DNA of 34,311 nucleotides from Discostella pseudostelligera (Eukaryota; Bacillariophyta; Thalassiosirophyceae; Thalassiosirales; Thalassiosiraceae). Position numbers and translations under genes: made by a program. Shown here in pieces: positions 1 to 9,827 of this stretch. How positions within the stretch are numbered: the first letter of the stretch is position 1; each line of letters starts with the position of its first letter. The notes under the pieces were generated by a model. The model was given only the letters and a program-made list of their open reading frames with translations. It was not told where the DNA came from and made no database searches. Where the stretch lies: NCBI GenBank assembly GCA_036940085.1, contig JALLBK010000361.1, forward strand, positions 1-34,311, written 5' to 3'.

Positions 1-21
1 GCTCGAGTGTGATGGGGAAAT

Positions 22-222
22 CTAGAGCATTGGGTAGGTGTGATGCTTGATGAAGTAGAGCTTTCGGAATTGAACGCAGAGAAGAGATGCGCTGACATCG
101 GTGTCCTCGACAATGAGGACGAGCGGTCGAGCACCAAGAGCAGCAGCTGCACTACTTGGATTTGGAGCCATGGATGCATCGGACGGCACGCCGTTGAAAG
201 AGGTATTTTTTGTAGGCAACAT
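22..222 (-). pseudogene. Truncated response-regulator receiver domain fragment
   Basis: A 66-codon open frame contains the start of a CheY-like receiver domain: strand beta-1 followed by the acidic Glu-Asp pair and the start of helix 1 (motif LVLIVEDTDVSASLLC). Bases 76-135 match bases 5280-5339 of the hybrid histidine kinase in this window at about 50 of 60 positions, and only one of the 20 encoded residues differs (Ile for Val). The match fades after a shared Arg-Lys-Leu and the frame stops at 22-24, before the phosphoacceptor Asp, the Thr and the Lys of a working receiver. The sequence upstream does not resemble the parent's linker. It is most simply a decayed duplicate. It could also be an exon of a paralogue whose remainder lies left of the window, although no clear splice donor is visible. 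Confidence 0.6.
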
Positions 223-1827
223 TATGTTTATGTCGACCTCAGAGATCAGGCTCAGGATGGTTTTGATGAGAATGACTTCATTCCAATCATAAATTCGTTG
301 TTCAAGTTACTGTTGAAGAGATTGGCCAAAGAATGTCTCTTCCGATGGGTGTTGATGAACGACGATACTATTGACACTATGATAGAAGTACTCTGATAGC
401 CCCCCCTAAGAGAAGCACGGTCGATCTGGTATTCATCTTGAACATGCATCATGGTCGCAGATGGTGCCACATATCTATCGCCTCCGTTATCGTCAGATGA
501 ATGACACATCGTCCCCTCGCTGACTCGTTGAATGATGTGGTTTTGAGCTGGAGTTGTTTTGTGGTTGGTTGGTTGGTTGGTTATTATCGCTTACTACTAC
601 AGAGCTTTAGCGCCAATTCTGTCCCCTTATGCCATATATACAGGTTCAATTGGTGTCATAGCGACAGCGCCACCCTCTGCATGGCTAACAATATGCTACA
701 GTCCGTCCGCCTTACGGATTCTTAATGTTTGGCCTGTGGTTCCTATGTGGCTTGAAGTTTTGCAAATGAGAAGCAGACGAGACAGGTACAATAAGTAAAA
801 ACAGCAGGGATAAGCAGAAACAAGCAGGCAGGGTGATGATGTTATGAATTTTGAATTTTGGGCCATTTCTCGTAGAGAGTGGTCATTGTATGCATGAATT
901 TGAAAAGGAGGTGCTTGATGTCGGTTGGTTATTCTTGAGTGTCGTTGGTATCTTGGAGGGTTGTTGGTGTCTCGGAGTGTTGGTGAGTGCTTGGTGTTCA
1001 TAATTTTGTCGGATCTTCATTATTTGTCACGTTGCGATGAAGGATAAAAGGAAGAAGGGGAAGGGGAAGGAGAGGAAGGGTGCTGTGAAGGCTTTTAGCG
1101 TTCATCCTCGGTGTAGTACAGCTCCGTTGCTGTCGGATCTTGTTAAGCGGCATGGGTTGATGCACCCTATGGATGGTTTCAATGGGTGGTCGGATTGCAG
1201 GGAGGTGTGGGTTCATCAGGTAGAGGCAGTGCCCATCAATCCATTCTGTGCCCCGATGGTGAATCCATTGATTATGGTGGAGGGGAAGGAGAAGGATGAT
1301 GGGGATGTGGTGGAGGATTATGTGTTTGGCCATGATTGCGTTCTGGATGATCGCGAATGGGAGGTATTCTGTTGCGAGATATTGTTGTTAGAGCATCCAC
1401 TGTTGCAGACATTGGACTCAGTGGTTGACATGGTAGACGAGATTGTGGTTTATATCATCCATGCGGTGGCTGGTTGTGAGGACTTTGCATCTGGTCCAAA
1501 GTCGGGTTTGATGAGGTTGGTGGTGATGTTGGTTCGGCTACTTCTGCTCTGTGGTGGAAGCGGCTCGTTTCCTCGTGAGTACGCGATCGCTTGGTTTGGA
1601 GGTATAGATCCGAGTGTTGCTGGGGGTCCATTTCCCAGTCATACCGGGCGGTATGCTGTTGTATGTTTGGCCGGTTGAAAACGCTGGTGGCTGTTGAAGG
1701 GAAGGCTGAGCGAGGTGATGACCGAACGGGGGCGGGCGGGCGGGGCAGCCCCCCGATAGCGTCCCGCCAATTTCTTCTGCTTCCCGCCAAAATAGCCACG
1801 CACATCCACCAATCCACATCACATCAC
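223..1827. other. Gene-poor stretch
   Basis: About 1.6 kb with no gene I can support. It holds a short GGTT microsatellite near 564-584 and a G/T-rich part (about 1020-1680) in which long open frames exist on both strands but encode low-complexity peptides with no recognisable domain. The last part is the promoter of the helix-hairpin-helix gene and contains two E2F-like sites. Confidence 0.5.
1762..1792 (+). promoter_or_regulatory. Paired E2F-like sites upstream of the HhH gene
   Basis: TCCCGCCAA at 1762-1770 and TTCCCGCCAAAA at 1781-1792 match the E2F/DP consensus (TTTSSCGC or its complement). They lie 36-66 bp before the ATG at 1828. Function is inferred from the motif and its recurrence in other promoters of this window. 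Confidence 0.45.
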
Positions 1828-2769
1828 ATGCACCAAACACCAATGACAATGACAATGATATTATTGATATTCCATTTCACAACAATAGTATTGGTCTCGA
1901 GTGCGATGACAATGACGATGAAGACCAAGCGCAAGAACAACGCACACTCCGCCGCCGCAACATTCTCTCGGACCACCAGGCCCGGTGTTCAGGATGCCAT
2001 ACGGCTCGTCGCACTCGAGCCAATATCGAACTTTAGACATAGCTGGGAGGTCGCGTCATCGCACTATGATGCAATGGTTCTGGCCAAGGGTGGATCTCGT
2101 CTGGCCGAACTCGATCGACGGAGGGAGGACCTCGCTACGGATTGGAAGACGGCAACAAGCATGACGAAAGATCAGCTGCTGACAATCATCATTGAGTGGA
2201 AATTTTTCAAAGGAAAGCCTCGTCATGCACTCAAACCTCTGCTTCAATCGAATAGCGAAGCATCCGTCATTGCTGCCTCAATATTGGCATTTGCGGCTGC
2301 GAATGCCATTCCGAAAAAGGATAAGGAGAATTGCAACAACAATATTCAGTATCGTGAGAACGACGAAGACACTAAACGGCAAATCATCTCCGCCATCAAT
2401 CACCTATGTGAACTGAAAGGGGTCGGACCTGCCACAGCTTCTGCTATCTTGTGTCTGATACGGCCCGATGTATTTGCATTCATGGATGATGAGGTCATTG
2501 AATCTTTGTTGCCTAATAAGAAGAGAGGATACACCTTGGGAATATACATGGAGGTGAATGATCGATGTCGTGAGATGGCAGACCAATTGAACATGGATAT
2601 GACAAGGAGAAAGAAGAGGAGAAAGACGAATGTTGACGAGGAAGAGAGCGATGATTCCTTATCAGAAGAATGGACGAGTTGCAAAGTAGGCAAGGCAATA
2701 TGGGCGTGTGCGATCATGTCCGCGACAAATGATGAAAATGGTCTCTCGGCAATATTCAATAACAAATGA
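1828..2769 (+). CDS. Helix-hairpin-helix DNA-glycosylase-superfamily-like protein
   Basis: The product has 313 residues. The central part carries a helix-hairpin-helix element (LKGVGPATASAIL, about residues 195-207), followed by a stretch in which Phe, Met and two Asp precede a Glu (FAFMDDEVIESL). Upstream is a conserved-looking block with a Trp-Lys-Phe motif (about 124-160). This order resembles an uncharacterised eukaryotic family related to HhH-GPD base-excision enzymes; the catalytic Lys/Asp of true glycosylases is not obvious, so activity is uncertain. The C-terminus has a Lys/Arg-rich segment followed by an acidic one. I chose the ATG at 1828 because the frame upstream is low in quality and the E2F-like sites lie just before it. 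The first 30 residues are Met/Thr-rich and hydrophobic, which could be a signal or targeting peptide, or a later Met may be the true start. Confidence 0.72.
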   Translation: MHQTPMTMTMILLIFHFTTIVLVSSAMTMTMKTKRKNNAHSAAATFSRTTRPGVQDAIRLVALEPISNFRHSWEVASSHYDAMVLAKGGSRLAELDRRREDLATDWKTATSMTKDQLLTIIIEWKFFKGKPRHALKPLLQSNSEASVIAASILAFAAANAIPKKDKENCNNNIQYRENDEDTKRQIISAINHLCELKGVGPATASAILCLIRPDVFAFMDDEVIESLLPNKKRGYTLGIYMEVNDRCREMADQLNMDMTRRKKRRKTNVDEEESDDSLSEEWTSCKVGKAIWACAIMSATNDENGLSAIFNNK

Positions 2770-3163
2770 TGATGTATCAAAGATACTACGCCCACTTCTC
2801 CTCGAATGCTTTCTACATGACAACGACATTCTCCTAGTAACTTTTATAATCATGGTGATTGACGCTTCAATGCTGCACCATGCATGTGTGAATTCTGTTC
2901 TTTGATTGTTCGTTCTAGATCTCTGTCCATCCCATGGGCCAGGATTAAATGCGCGGTGCGTCATGTTGCTAATCAAATATGAGTTCTTGTGATAGTTTCA
3001 TTGCACTTCTTTTGCATATGTCTCAATGTGGATGTCAATGTGGACATCTCACATAATTGGATTTCGTCCCCGCCCTTCCATAGCCATCGTTCGCAAGTTA
3101 TCCGGCATCGCCGAAGGAGGCACCTATACATTCTCTTCGACTTCCATCTCGCAATCCGCAACG
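2770..3163. other. Convergent intergenic gap
   Basis: This gap separates the 3' ends of the HhH gene and TAF11. I see no gene, RNA or strong hairpin in it, only presumed 3' untranslated sequence of both neighbours. Confidence 0.5.
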
Positions 3164-4435
3164 CTATCGACCTTTCTTGTCACTGTCGTTATCTACCACT
3201 TCCCTATCGTACGCATCCTGCGCTGCCAACGCGGCCATATAACACGCCCGATCCCTATCAAATGTTCCCAATGCCGCGGCTTCCATAACACCCACCCCCT
3301 TGCTGTTGTTGCCTCCCAGCCGTCCTCCGCGGTGTTGTTGCTGTTGTCCAATCCTACTTGACATCCAAAACCCAGGATCAAGGCCCGCACGTTCCCGATG
3401 CAAATGTGCTTCTAGCAAGTGATGCGGCTGGAGAGGTTGTATTTCGGTTGTTTGCGCTGCTGCTGCTACTGATGTGGATTTTGAAGTGTCCTCCGCCAAA
3501 GAAGAATTAGAGGCATGTATCTCATGCATCTCCTTGTCCTTCTCCATCTCTGCATCGGCAACCCTACGCGCAGCAGCAACCAATCGTTGCGCGTAATATT
3601 TTGCCAATGTCGACACCACGGCCACAATCTCGGATGCAGATGATGGCACAACGAGATGTTCCAGTTTTGGTGGTGGTGCATTTGTCTTCCCATAATGATG
3701 ATACGGGAAAGGTTGATCCATTGCAATTTTTCTTCGCTTGGATTCGTCCTTTAGCATTCGCTTCATGCTTTGTTTCATCTTCCGCTTATTTTGAGTCGCA
3801 TCGTTGTTGCTATTATTGCTCGACTTCGTTGTTGACGCATCATCCGAAGTAACAATCGATGCTGCACCACCATCTATCCTTCCGTACTCATTCGAGCCCA
3901 TCACCTTGTCAGCGGAGGCATCAATTTTGTACACATCCTGTCCCATGCCAACTCTGACCCCTCCCCTGATGATGTACCTCCTTTCTGCCTCCTCGACTAA
4001 CATCTTCGCAATGAATTGTTCCATTGGACGAGATGGAAATCCGCACCGTCGAAAGCATTCGAAGCGGTATCGATCTTGCTCTGAGAGTTGATTGTATATT
4101 CGCGATGGACTCAGGCCAAGATCCTCATCGTCCTCGTCATCGTCGCCAACACCTGCGGCTGCTGCTGCATTTGTCGCCAATTCCATTTTGCTACTCTTCT
4201 CTTTCTTCTCCTTCTCCCTCCTGGCCGCCTCCTCTGCTGCCTCCTCCTCTTCCATACGGGCACGGGCCGCTGCTGCCGCTGCCACAATGGCGGCAGGATC
4301 ACGTCCCGAGGCGGCGGCAATGGCATTCAAAGCCTTGCCCTTGCCGCGCACGACGGGCTTGGCTGCTGGTTTGTTGAAGGCAGCAGCCACGTTGCTGCTG
4401 CCTCCTCCTTCGGCAATGGTAAATTTATCGTCCAT
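3164..4435 (-). CDS. TAF11: Transcription initiation factor TFIID subunit 11 (TAF11/TAFII28-like)
   Basis: The product has 423 residues in one exon, starting at an ATG (4433-4435). TAF11 pairs with TAF13 through a histone fold in TFIID and acts in the nucleus in RNA polymerase II initiation. The TAF11 signature is split here. Helix 1 with the RYR-FECFRR-GFPS region lies at about residues 117-148. The long helix 2 region (VPSSASEIVAVVSTLAKYY) lies at about 263-297. The closing LQPHHLLEAH segment lies at about 334-345 and matches the LQP-H--EA pattern of other TAF11 proteins. Two insertions interrupt the fold: about 110 residues rich in Asn, Ser and Lys, and about 35 residues before LQP. The N-terminus is Ala-rich with a charged coiled-coil-like stretch and an Asp/Glu run. 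The C-terminal tail is not conserved. Confidence 0.82.
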   Translation of the reverse strand: MDDKFTIAEGGGSSNVAAAFNKPAAKPVVRGKGKALNAIAAASGRDPAAIVAAAAAARARMEEEEAAEEAARREKEKKEKSSKMELATNAAAAAGVGDDDEDDEDLGLSPSRIYNQLSEQDRYRFECFRRCGFPSRPMEQFIAKMLVEEAERRYIIRGGVRVGMGQDVYKIDASADKVMGSNEYGRIDGGAASIVTSDDASTTKSSNNSNNDATQNKRKMKQSMKRMLKDESKRRKIAMDQPFPYHHYGKTNAPPPKLEHLVVPSSASEIVAVVSTLAKYYAQRLVAAARRVADAEMEKDKEMHEIHASNSSLAEDTSKSTSVAAAAQTTEIQPLQPHHLLEAHLHRERAGLDPGFWMSSRIGQQQQHRGGRLGGNNSKGVGVMEAAALGTFDRDRACYMAALAAQDAYDREVVDNDSDKKGR

Positions 4436-4854
4436 ATTCTTCGTCTTGATCTCTATTATCTATTGGGTGTTGTTGTATGTCCTGCTAATGCCCATTGCCA
4501 TCTATTATCTAAATAATACCATTGCCATTGCCATTGCCATAGCCACTGTTTGAGTTGGATTTGCACTACGGCGAACTCTACGTAGAAATAAGGAAGTGAC
4601 GTCATACACATGCCACGTGTCACGTATTGTAATAATTTGGCGGGAGGCAGGAGTGTCGCAGTCAATACAGGTGATTTTCGATTTCACTGCCAGAGAGAGG
4701 AGAGATGCATCGATACCCTCTGCAGAAGAATTAAGCAGCCCTTCATTAGGTTTGATTCAAAACAAATGATATTATATAAACTTAGCCGTCACTAGGCGGC
4801 AGCAGAAATGATGGGGAGATTTTGAGGATACACAAAAATCAATTGCATCTCTTT
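4436..4854. promoter_or_regulatory. TAF11 promoter with bZIP, G-box and E2F-like sites
   Basis: This gap serves as the promoter of TAF11 (minus) and the 3' side of the histidine kinase. It holds TGACGTCA at 4597-4604 (CRE type, also containing the TGACGT core bound by diatom bZIP/aureochrome proteins), CACGTG at 4614-4619 and TTTGGCGGGA at 4636-4645, all within 49 bp. CTACGTAG lies at 4578-4585. A short CCATTG microsatellite (4519-4540) lies nearer the gene. Confidence 0.45.
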
Positions 4855-7649
4855 CTAGTCAACAGGAGTATATCCAGGGACATATTTCTTCAGCAATTCC
4901 TTAAGTTCAGGGCGCTTCAGTGGCTTTGTTTGATAAGCATCAAATCCAATTTCGTCACATCGTTTCCTGTTCTCTTCACTAGTTTCACCAGTCAAGGCCA
5001 CGACTGGGATGTTATTGGCATTACTTGACTTGATGATTTTCGTTGCCTCGAAACCATCCATCACCTTCCAGATTGACAAAGGAGAAGTGAGAAGAACCTA
5101 CTCGATGTCACATAGATGTCCGCACATAATATATTATGTACATGCAAACTTACCGGCATACGCAGATCCATCAAAATGAGACTGTACATATTCGGGGCAG
5201 GCGCGGAACGTAGCATTTCTATTGCTACTTCTCCATTCTCGGCACGGTGGGATGTGCAGTTGAGCTTGCGTAGGTGCATGCAGAGAAGCGATGCACTGAC
5301 ATCGGTGTCCTCAACAACCAGAACAAGCGGCCTAGCTCCGGGTACAACGCCGGGATATAGTTTTGTCGTGCTAGTAGCTCCACCCACAGCCGCAGTGTTG
5401 GCCTCAATATTGGAAGTTGTAGATGCAGATGCAAGGTACACCGAAGTCGGTGTGGTTTCAGGCTGATTCAAGAGCGATGTAGGCACGTTCATCCCCATTG
5501 GGTTGTTACTCATATTTTGACTGAAGGGATCCATTGGAGCATGAGGATGCGATAACTTCGGTATCTTTTGTCGCGATTGTTGCATCCCCATATCATCATC
5601 GGGAGTTCCGGAGGAAGTCGCCATGAACGGAGACCTATTGGGAAGAGAACGGGCGATTGACTGGCCGCCACCTCCAACCGGAGGCGAGACACCCTGAATA
5701 TCATCTTTAACAACTTGTCTGGCAGGTAAACGATCTGGGAAATCCAAGCTCATGGGAAGAAGGAACCAGAATTTTGTCATCGATGAGAGCCCAAATGTTG
5801 TAGGCCCCTGTTGTTCGGTTACAAGGTCATATCGCAAATCACTCCCCTGCGCTCCTACAAGGTGATAAAGCAAGCTGAGACCAAGGCCCAATTTCTCTTG
5901 ACGACAGCTCGTCATTCCACTTTGTATGCTCTCTCGTAGACGAATTCGGTGCGCCATTGGCCCTCGATGAACCGTAGTGTGATATTTTTGTATAAATTCC
6001 ACGGCGTCTTCGTTGGTTGGCGTGTTGTAGTACTCTCCGAATGGTGTGGGAAGGTTGCTGAAGGAACTCTTTTGAGTAATGTTGCCGCCGCCACCTGAGT
6101 TCAATCCGTTTACATGATTACTTGTAGGAAACGGATGTTGCTGATTGTTGCTCTCAAAGAATACCATGGGTGAAGCTTTCCTTGCTGCTACCACTGCGGA
6201 GCCAAGAGCAATCGAAGCCTCCATGGGGTTGGAATAGAATACTGAAATCTTGCAAGCTGACACATCACCTGTCCCACCCCAGCCGGCAGCATCCTGAACT
6301 GATAGAATAACTTTCCCTCGTGTCGTGGTGCCACCACCCGATGCCGCTGCTGCATTGGCGGCAGCATCCACTGCAAAATTTAGTAACAAGGCGAGACTCC
6401 GTCGAAGTACACCCTTATCGGTAACGACCCGCGAAGGCGTACCCTCCTGCACATCAAGGACAACATCTACCAATCCCCCCGCGATCGGGCCGGTGCGACT
6501 TGTAATGTTATTCATCGCCTCGAGGCAAATATCTTGGACTTTCACGGCCTCTTTTTCAATCAGCAGCACGCGTCCCTGGTCGAAGCGACATAGATCGGTG
6601 ATGTCATCAACTAATGCCAGTGCGTCTTTCGTCAGCGTCGTTGCTAAAGTGACTACCGAGCGCGCTTCCGATGTCGCCGATAGAGCAACAGCCAGTGGTA
6701 TCGCAAAGTTTTTACTGGTGCTGTTCCTATTGTTATTGTTCCCTCCTCCCGCTGTGGGCGGCAGTGATGGTTCATGATGCGATTTGCCTGCTTCGACTTG
6801 TCCCTGGTGCTCACCAGTACTGCTGCTGTCACTTGGATCTGTTCTAGTATCATTAATGCTGCCGATGGTAATACCACGAACTACCTCATCCATATCCTCA
6901 ATATTTTCCGCAACAAGATCACATGCCCGTTCCATTAACGTGAGCGGAGCACGCATCTGCTGCATACTACGATTCATAAAGTCATCGAGCATCTGAAGTG
7001 AACGATTTGTTTCCTGGAAGAGCACGTTCGATCGCATTTCCTGAATTCGACGAGCGGTATCATCACGGGTGAAAAACCGAAAGTAGTGAGATGACAGCGA
7101 TGGGATGGTAGATGCTGATGAGGAAGAGTCGAAAATCCGTCGCAGTATTGCCCGGCCATCGCAATCCAGCAATAGGTAAACAATTGTCCCTGATCTCGTT
7201 ACGAACCGCACGGGTATTCCACTGATGGGATTTCCCGCCGTAACACGCCTCAGAACCTCATTGTAGAGTGTTCTATCGTCCACCGTCATTACGTTTGTAT
7301 CACTCTGATGCCCCATTGCATCATCGCCATCAACCTTGTTTTCTGAATAAACAAAGCTCGTGACACATCGACCAACATATCCACCATCGTTGCTACTGGT
7401 ATTAAATCCTAAAAAGTTCAATTCGGCACGGTTGGCCCATAATATGACGCCATTGGAGTCGACGCAATGCACACCCACAGGAGCGCTGGCGAAGAGTGCC
7501 TCTTCGATCTCGAATTCCTGTGCACCTGGCGATCTAGATGCCGCTTTTGATGCAGCTGCCGCTTGATGGTTCTGCTGCTGCTGCTGCTGTTGTTGATGCT
7601 GTTGTTGACGTTCCACCGAACGCATCATTTGATGAGAATGATTGTGCAT
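4855..7649 (-). CDS. Hybrid histidine kinase-like protein with degenerate kinase core and intact receiver
   Basis: Two exons (7649-5154 and 5064-4855) with an 89-bp GT-AG intron (5065-5153), joined in phase 0 between LMDLRMP and VMDG, give 901 residues. After a poly-Gln tract comes a PAS domain (about 45-202), then a dimerisation/phosphoacceptor region in which the H-box reads FMNRSMQQMRAPL. By alignment with the usual FLANMSHELRTPL pattern, the His is Gln (about residue 230). An ATPase-like domain follows, with an N-box-like LLLNFAVDAA and a GLGLSL motif but no clear DxGxG. A Ser/Pro/Asn-rich linker leads to a C-terminal receiver (about 775-895) with Glu-Asp, phosphoacceptor Asp (LMDLRMP), Thr (ALTG) and Lys (TKPL) all present. 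The frame stays open above 7649 but has no ATG there, so 7649 is the first ATG; an unseen 5' exon is possible. It may act as a phosphorelay receiver rather than an autokinase. Confidence 0.8.
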
Positions 7650-8381
7650 AGGTATTGTTAAGGAGCAGATAAAGATCGGAGCAATTGCAGTTTGCAATAC
7701 TCTCCTCGACTTCCGTAGTCTGTCGACTGTTGACTCTCTCAACCCCAATAATACGACTGTTTTATTCCAACTTTCACCTAGATCGTTGGTGTTATCATAG
7801 TGAGATGAGATAGGGGGGGCAACAGCCAACTTGCCTATGGAGAAGTTTGGAGATGTGGATACGATACTTGATATTATGATATTATGATATTATGACATCG
7901 ACGATCGATGGCTTCATCGCCATGGTCGACATCATGAAATTCATTTTCATTTGTCATTTCATGGTCCGTCGAAGTAAAAGCAAAAGCAAAAGGGCGGTTC
8001 AAGTTCAAGATAAAGTTGAAGTCATATCCTGATTTGGCGAACATTCATTCCTAATGAATTTCAATGGTACATATGAAATCCCGGTTTAAGTGATAATGAT
8101 GAAGTTGAAGAACCGATGAGATAGCTGGCAGGTGTAGCTTGAAGTTCGTTTTGGCGGGAGCGTCTGTCCAACAAGCGAAGCAAGCTGCACCGCACCATCA
8201 AAAATAAAAACCACATCCCGCCGCCACCCAAACAACAAACAACATCAACATGACCATGAACATCATTACTCCTACTTCTTACTACTACTAAAAGGACATC
8301 TTCCCATCGTCAACGGCAACTCACTCTACGCGGAATAATTTAAACGCCCACAAATATTATATCCACTTGAATTTGTTCATC
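7650..8381. promoter_or_regulatory. Divergent promoter, histidine kinase / G-patch gene
   Basis: This region drives the minus-strand kinase and the plus-strand G-patch gene. It holds TTTTGGCGGGA (8149-8159, E2F-like), an 8-bp tandem repeat of TGATATTA three times at 7869-7892, and a short GCAAAA repeat near 7976-7991. No gene is visible. The 7650-7829 part is open in the kinase frame. Confidence 0.45.
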
Positions 8382-9440
8382 ATGGCATACACCAATCTCT
8401 GCGGCAAGAAGCTCCAAGCCAAATTGGGCGGCTGCCTCAACGAATCTGCAACCTCGCACTCTCCAGCACTCCTATCGTCGCAGCAATCATTTGCCAAACG
8501 CCAGCTCGAAAAAATGGGATGGGAGGAGGGCACTGGCCTCGGCAAGCGACGAAATGGTATACAAGAACACGTGAAGATCAAACAACGCGAGGATGAATTA
8601 GGTCTGGGACGTGAAAAGGAGATGGCGAAAGAGATTGGAAATGTTTGGTGGAAGGATTCGGTGGGCGGGACATTGGCTCGGTTGCAGTTGCGACAGAAAG
8701 AGATGAAGGAGAAGAAGGAGAAGCAAAAAAAGAGCAAGAGGGACAAGGAAGACAGTGAGAAGAAGAAGAGAAAAAAAGACAAACGTAAATCATCATCCAA
8801 GAGAAGTAGTAGCTGTAGTGGATCCGACGACGAAAATTCATCATCGAAAGAAACAACAACTATCATCAAAACTTACACCGACGAAGAATTATTTCAAGCC
8901 ACGGGAGGTGCACGGTTCGGTATGCGTGCTCAAAGACGAGCTGAAGGGAAGTGGAAACGGACTGAATCGGGAAGTAATCTCGTGGAATTGGAAAAGAAGG
9001 CGAAGACGAGCATTGAGTGGAATGGTCGGGGAAACGCGCAGGTGGCGGTGTTAGGAGAGGCAATATCATCATTAGCAGAAGAAGCTGAAGCAAATTGCTC
9101 TACTTCATCAGTGTCACATTCAACTACAAACAAGAAGAGAAAACGAGCGGACGATGTGGATGCGAGTGAGGGTAAGGCATGGGATGCTGCTGCCGTAGTA
9201 AATGGTGAACATGAATTGAAAGAGAAGAAGAGGAAGCAAAAGAAAGAGAATAAGGAACGAAAGTCAGAGAAATCATCGAAGAATATTCACAAGGTATCTC
9301 CGTCGGCATCAGAGGGAGAAGAGGAGGACTGTACGACTGCAATGGATGAGTGCGCTGAGGTCACTAAATCGCCAACAAAGAAGCGCAAAGAGATTAAGAA
9401 GAAGAAGGAAAAGAAGGACAAAAAGAGAAGCAAGAAATAA
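8382..9440 (+). CDS. G-patch nucleolar protein (GPATCH4/PINX1-like)
   Basis: The product has 352 residues in a single exon. The N-terminal G-patch (about residues 30-75) has the typical series of Gly with aromatic and hydrophobic residues (KMGWEEGTGLGKRRNGIQEH). G-patch proteins activate DEAH helicases in ribosome biogenesis and splicing. A second short block (ELFQATGGARFGM, about 165-180) resembles the motif downstream of the G-patch in GPATCH4. The rest is long Lys/Glu/Arg-rich sequence, with many KKK and KRK clusters ending in a fully basic tail, as expected for a nucleolar protein. The ATG at 8382 sits in a good context (ATCATGG); the open frame before it has only a TTG. Its 3' end faces selenoprotein K. 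Confidence 0.8.
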   Translation: MAYTNLCGKKLQAKLGGCLNESATSHSPALLSSQQSFAKRQLEKMGWEEGTGLGKRRNGIQEHVKIKQREDELGLGREKEMAKEIGNVWWKDSVGGTLARLQLRQKEMKEKKEKQKKSKRDKEDSEKKKRKKDKRKSSSKRSSSCSGSDDENSSSKETTTIIKTYTDEELFQATGGARFGMRAQRRAEGKWKRTESGSNLVELEKKAKTSIEWNGRGNAQVAVLGEAISSLAEEAEANCSTSSVSHSTTNKKRKRADDVDASEGKAWDAAAVVNGEHELKEKKRKQKKENKERKSEKSSKNIHKVSPSASEGEEEDCTTAMDECAEVTKSPTKKRKEIKKKKEKKDKKRSKK

Positions 9441-9827
9441 AGCAGCAAGATTTCAATGTGAAATGTTCCATTATATTATAGAATTACAAATCCTCCCCAA
9501 AATGAGTTACGACGCAAGCCGCATCACTCCCCCCATCTATAGATCTTTCGGTCTGGAACGAAAGAGCATTCTCAGCAATTACTCAGGAGTTATCCTTGAA
9601 GAATTGCGTCATTCACATCAATAACCATTTTTGGAAGAACCAAAATCATTAGTCGATTGGCTGCTCTTTACAAAATCCCAGACATTCCCGGTCATCATCC
9701 CACGGTAAGGCCAATTGTATCTTTCTTTGAGAGGGCGACACCATCACCATCATTTAAACCAATAGCAAGGCATCGCTCGAATCAACTTAAAAAGAAACCG
9801 AAAAGTCCTTAACCATAATGATGACCA
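9441..9827. other. Convergent gap holding the selenoprotein K 3' UTR
   Basis: The gap between the G-patch stop and the selenoprotein K stop contains the SECIS-like hairpin. Otherwise only short open frames are seen and none is supported. Confidence 0.6.
9571..9612 (-). promoter_or_regulatory. SECIS element (form II-like) in the selenoprotein K 3' UTR
   Basis: On the minus strand, an ATGA (9612-9609) opens a stem made by GCAATT paired with AATTGC. After 11 bases comes an unpaired AA (9597-9596), then a mini-stem GGA/TCC closing a TAAC loop, then the returning strand and a TGA (9574-9572). This gives the non-Watson-Crick quartet, the conserved AA at the usual distance, and the extra mini-helix of form II SECIS elements. 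It lies about 225 nt past the in-frame UGA at 9837-9839. The outer helix I is not clear by eye. Confidence 0.75.

Noticed and set aside
252..509. 85-codon minus-strand frame upstream of the receiver fragment
   Set aside because: No similarity to the histidine kinase linker or to any domain I know.
1037..1678. 213-codon open frame on the plus strand
   Set aside because: G/T-rich composition, no recognisable domain, and long open frames on the opposite strand as well; it looks like compositional chance.
7650..7829. 60-codon N-terminal extension of the hybrid kinase
   Set aside because: It starts only at TTG; no in-frame ATG lies above 7649, so it is not used as the start.
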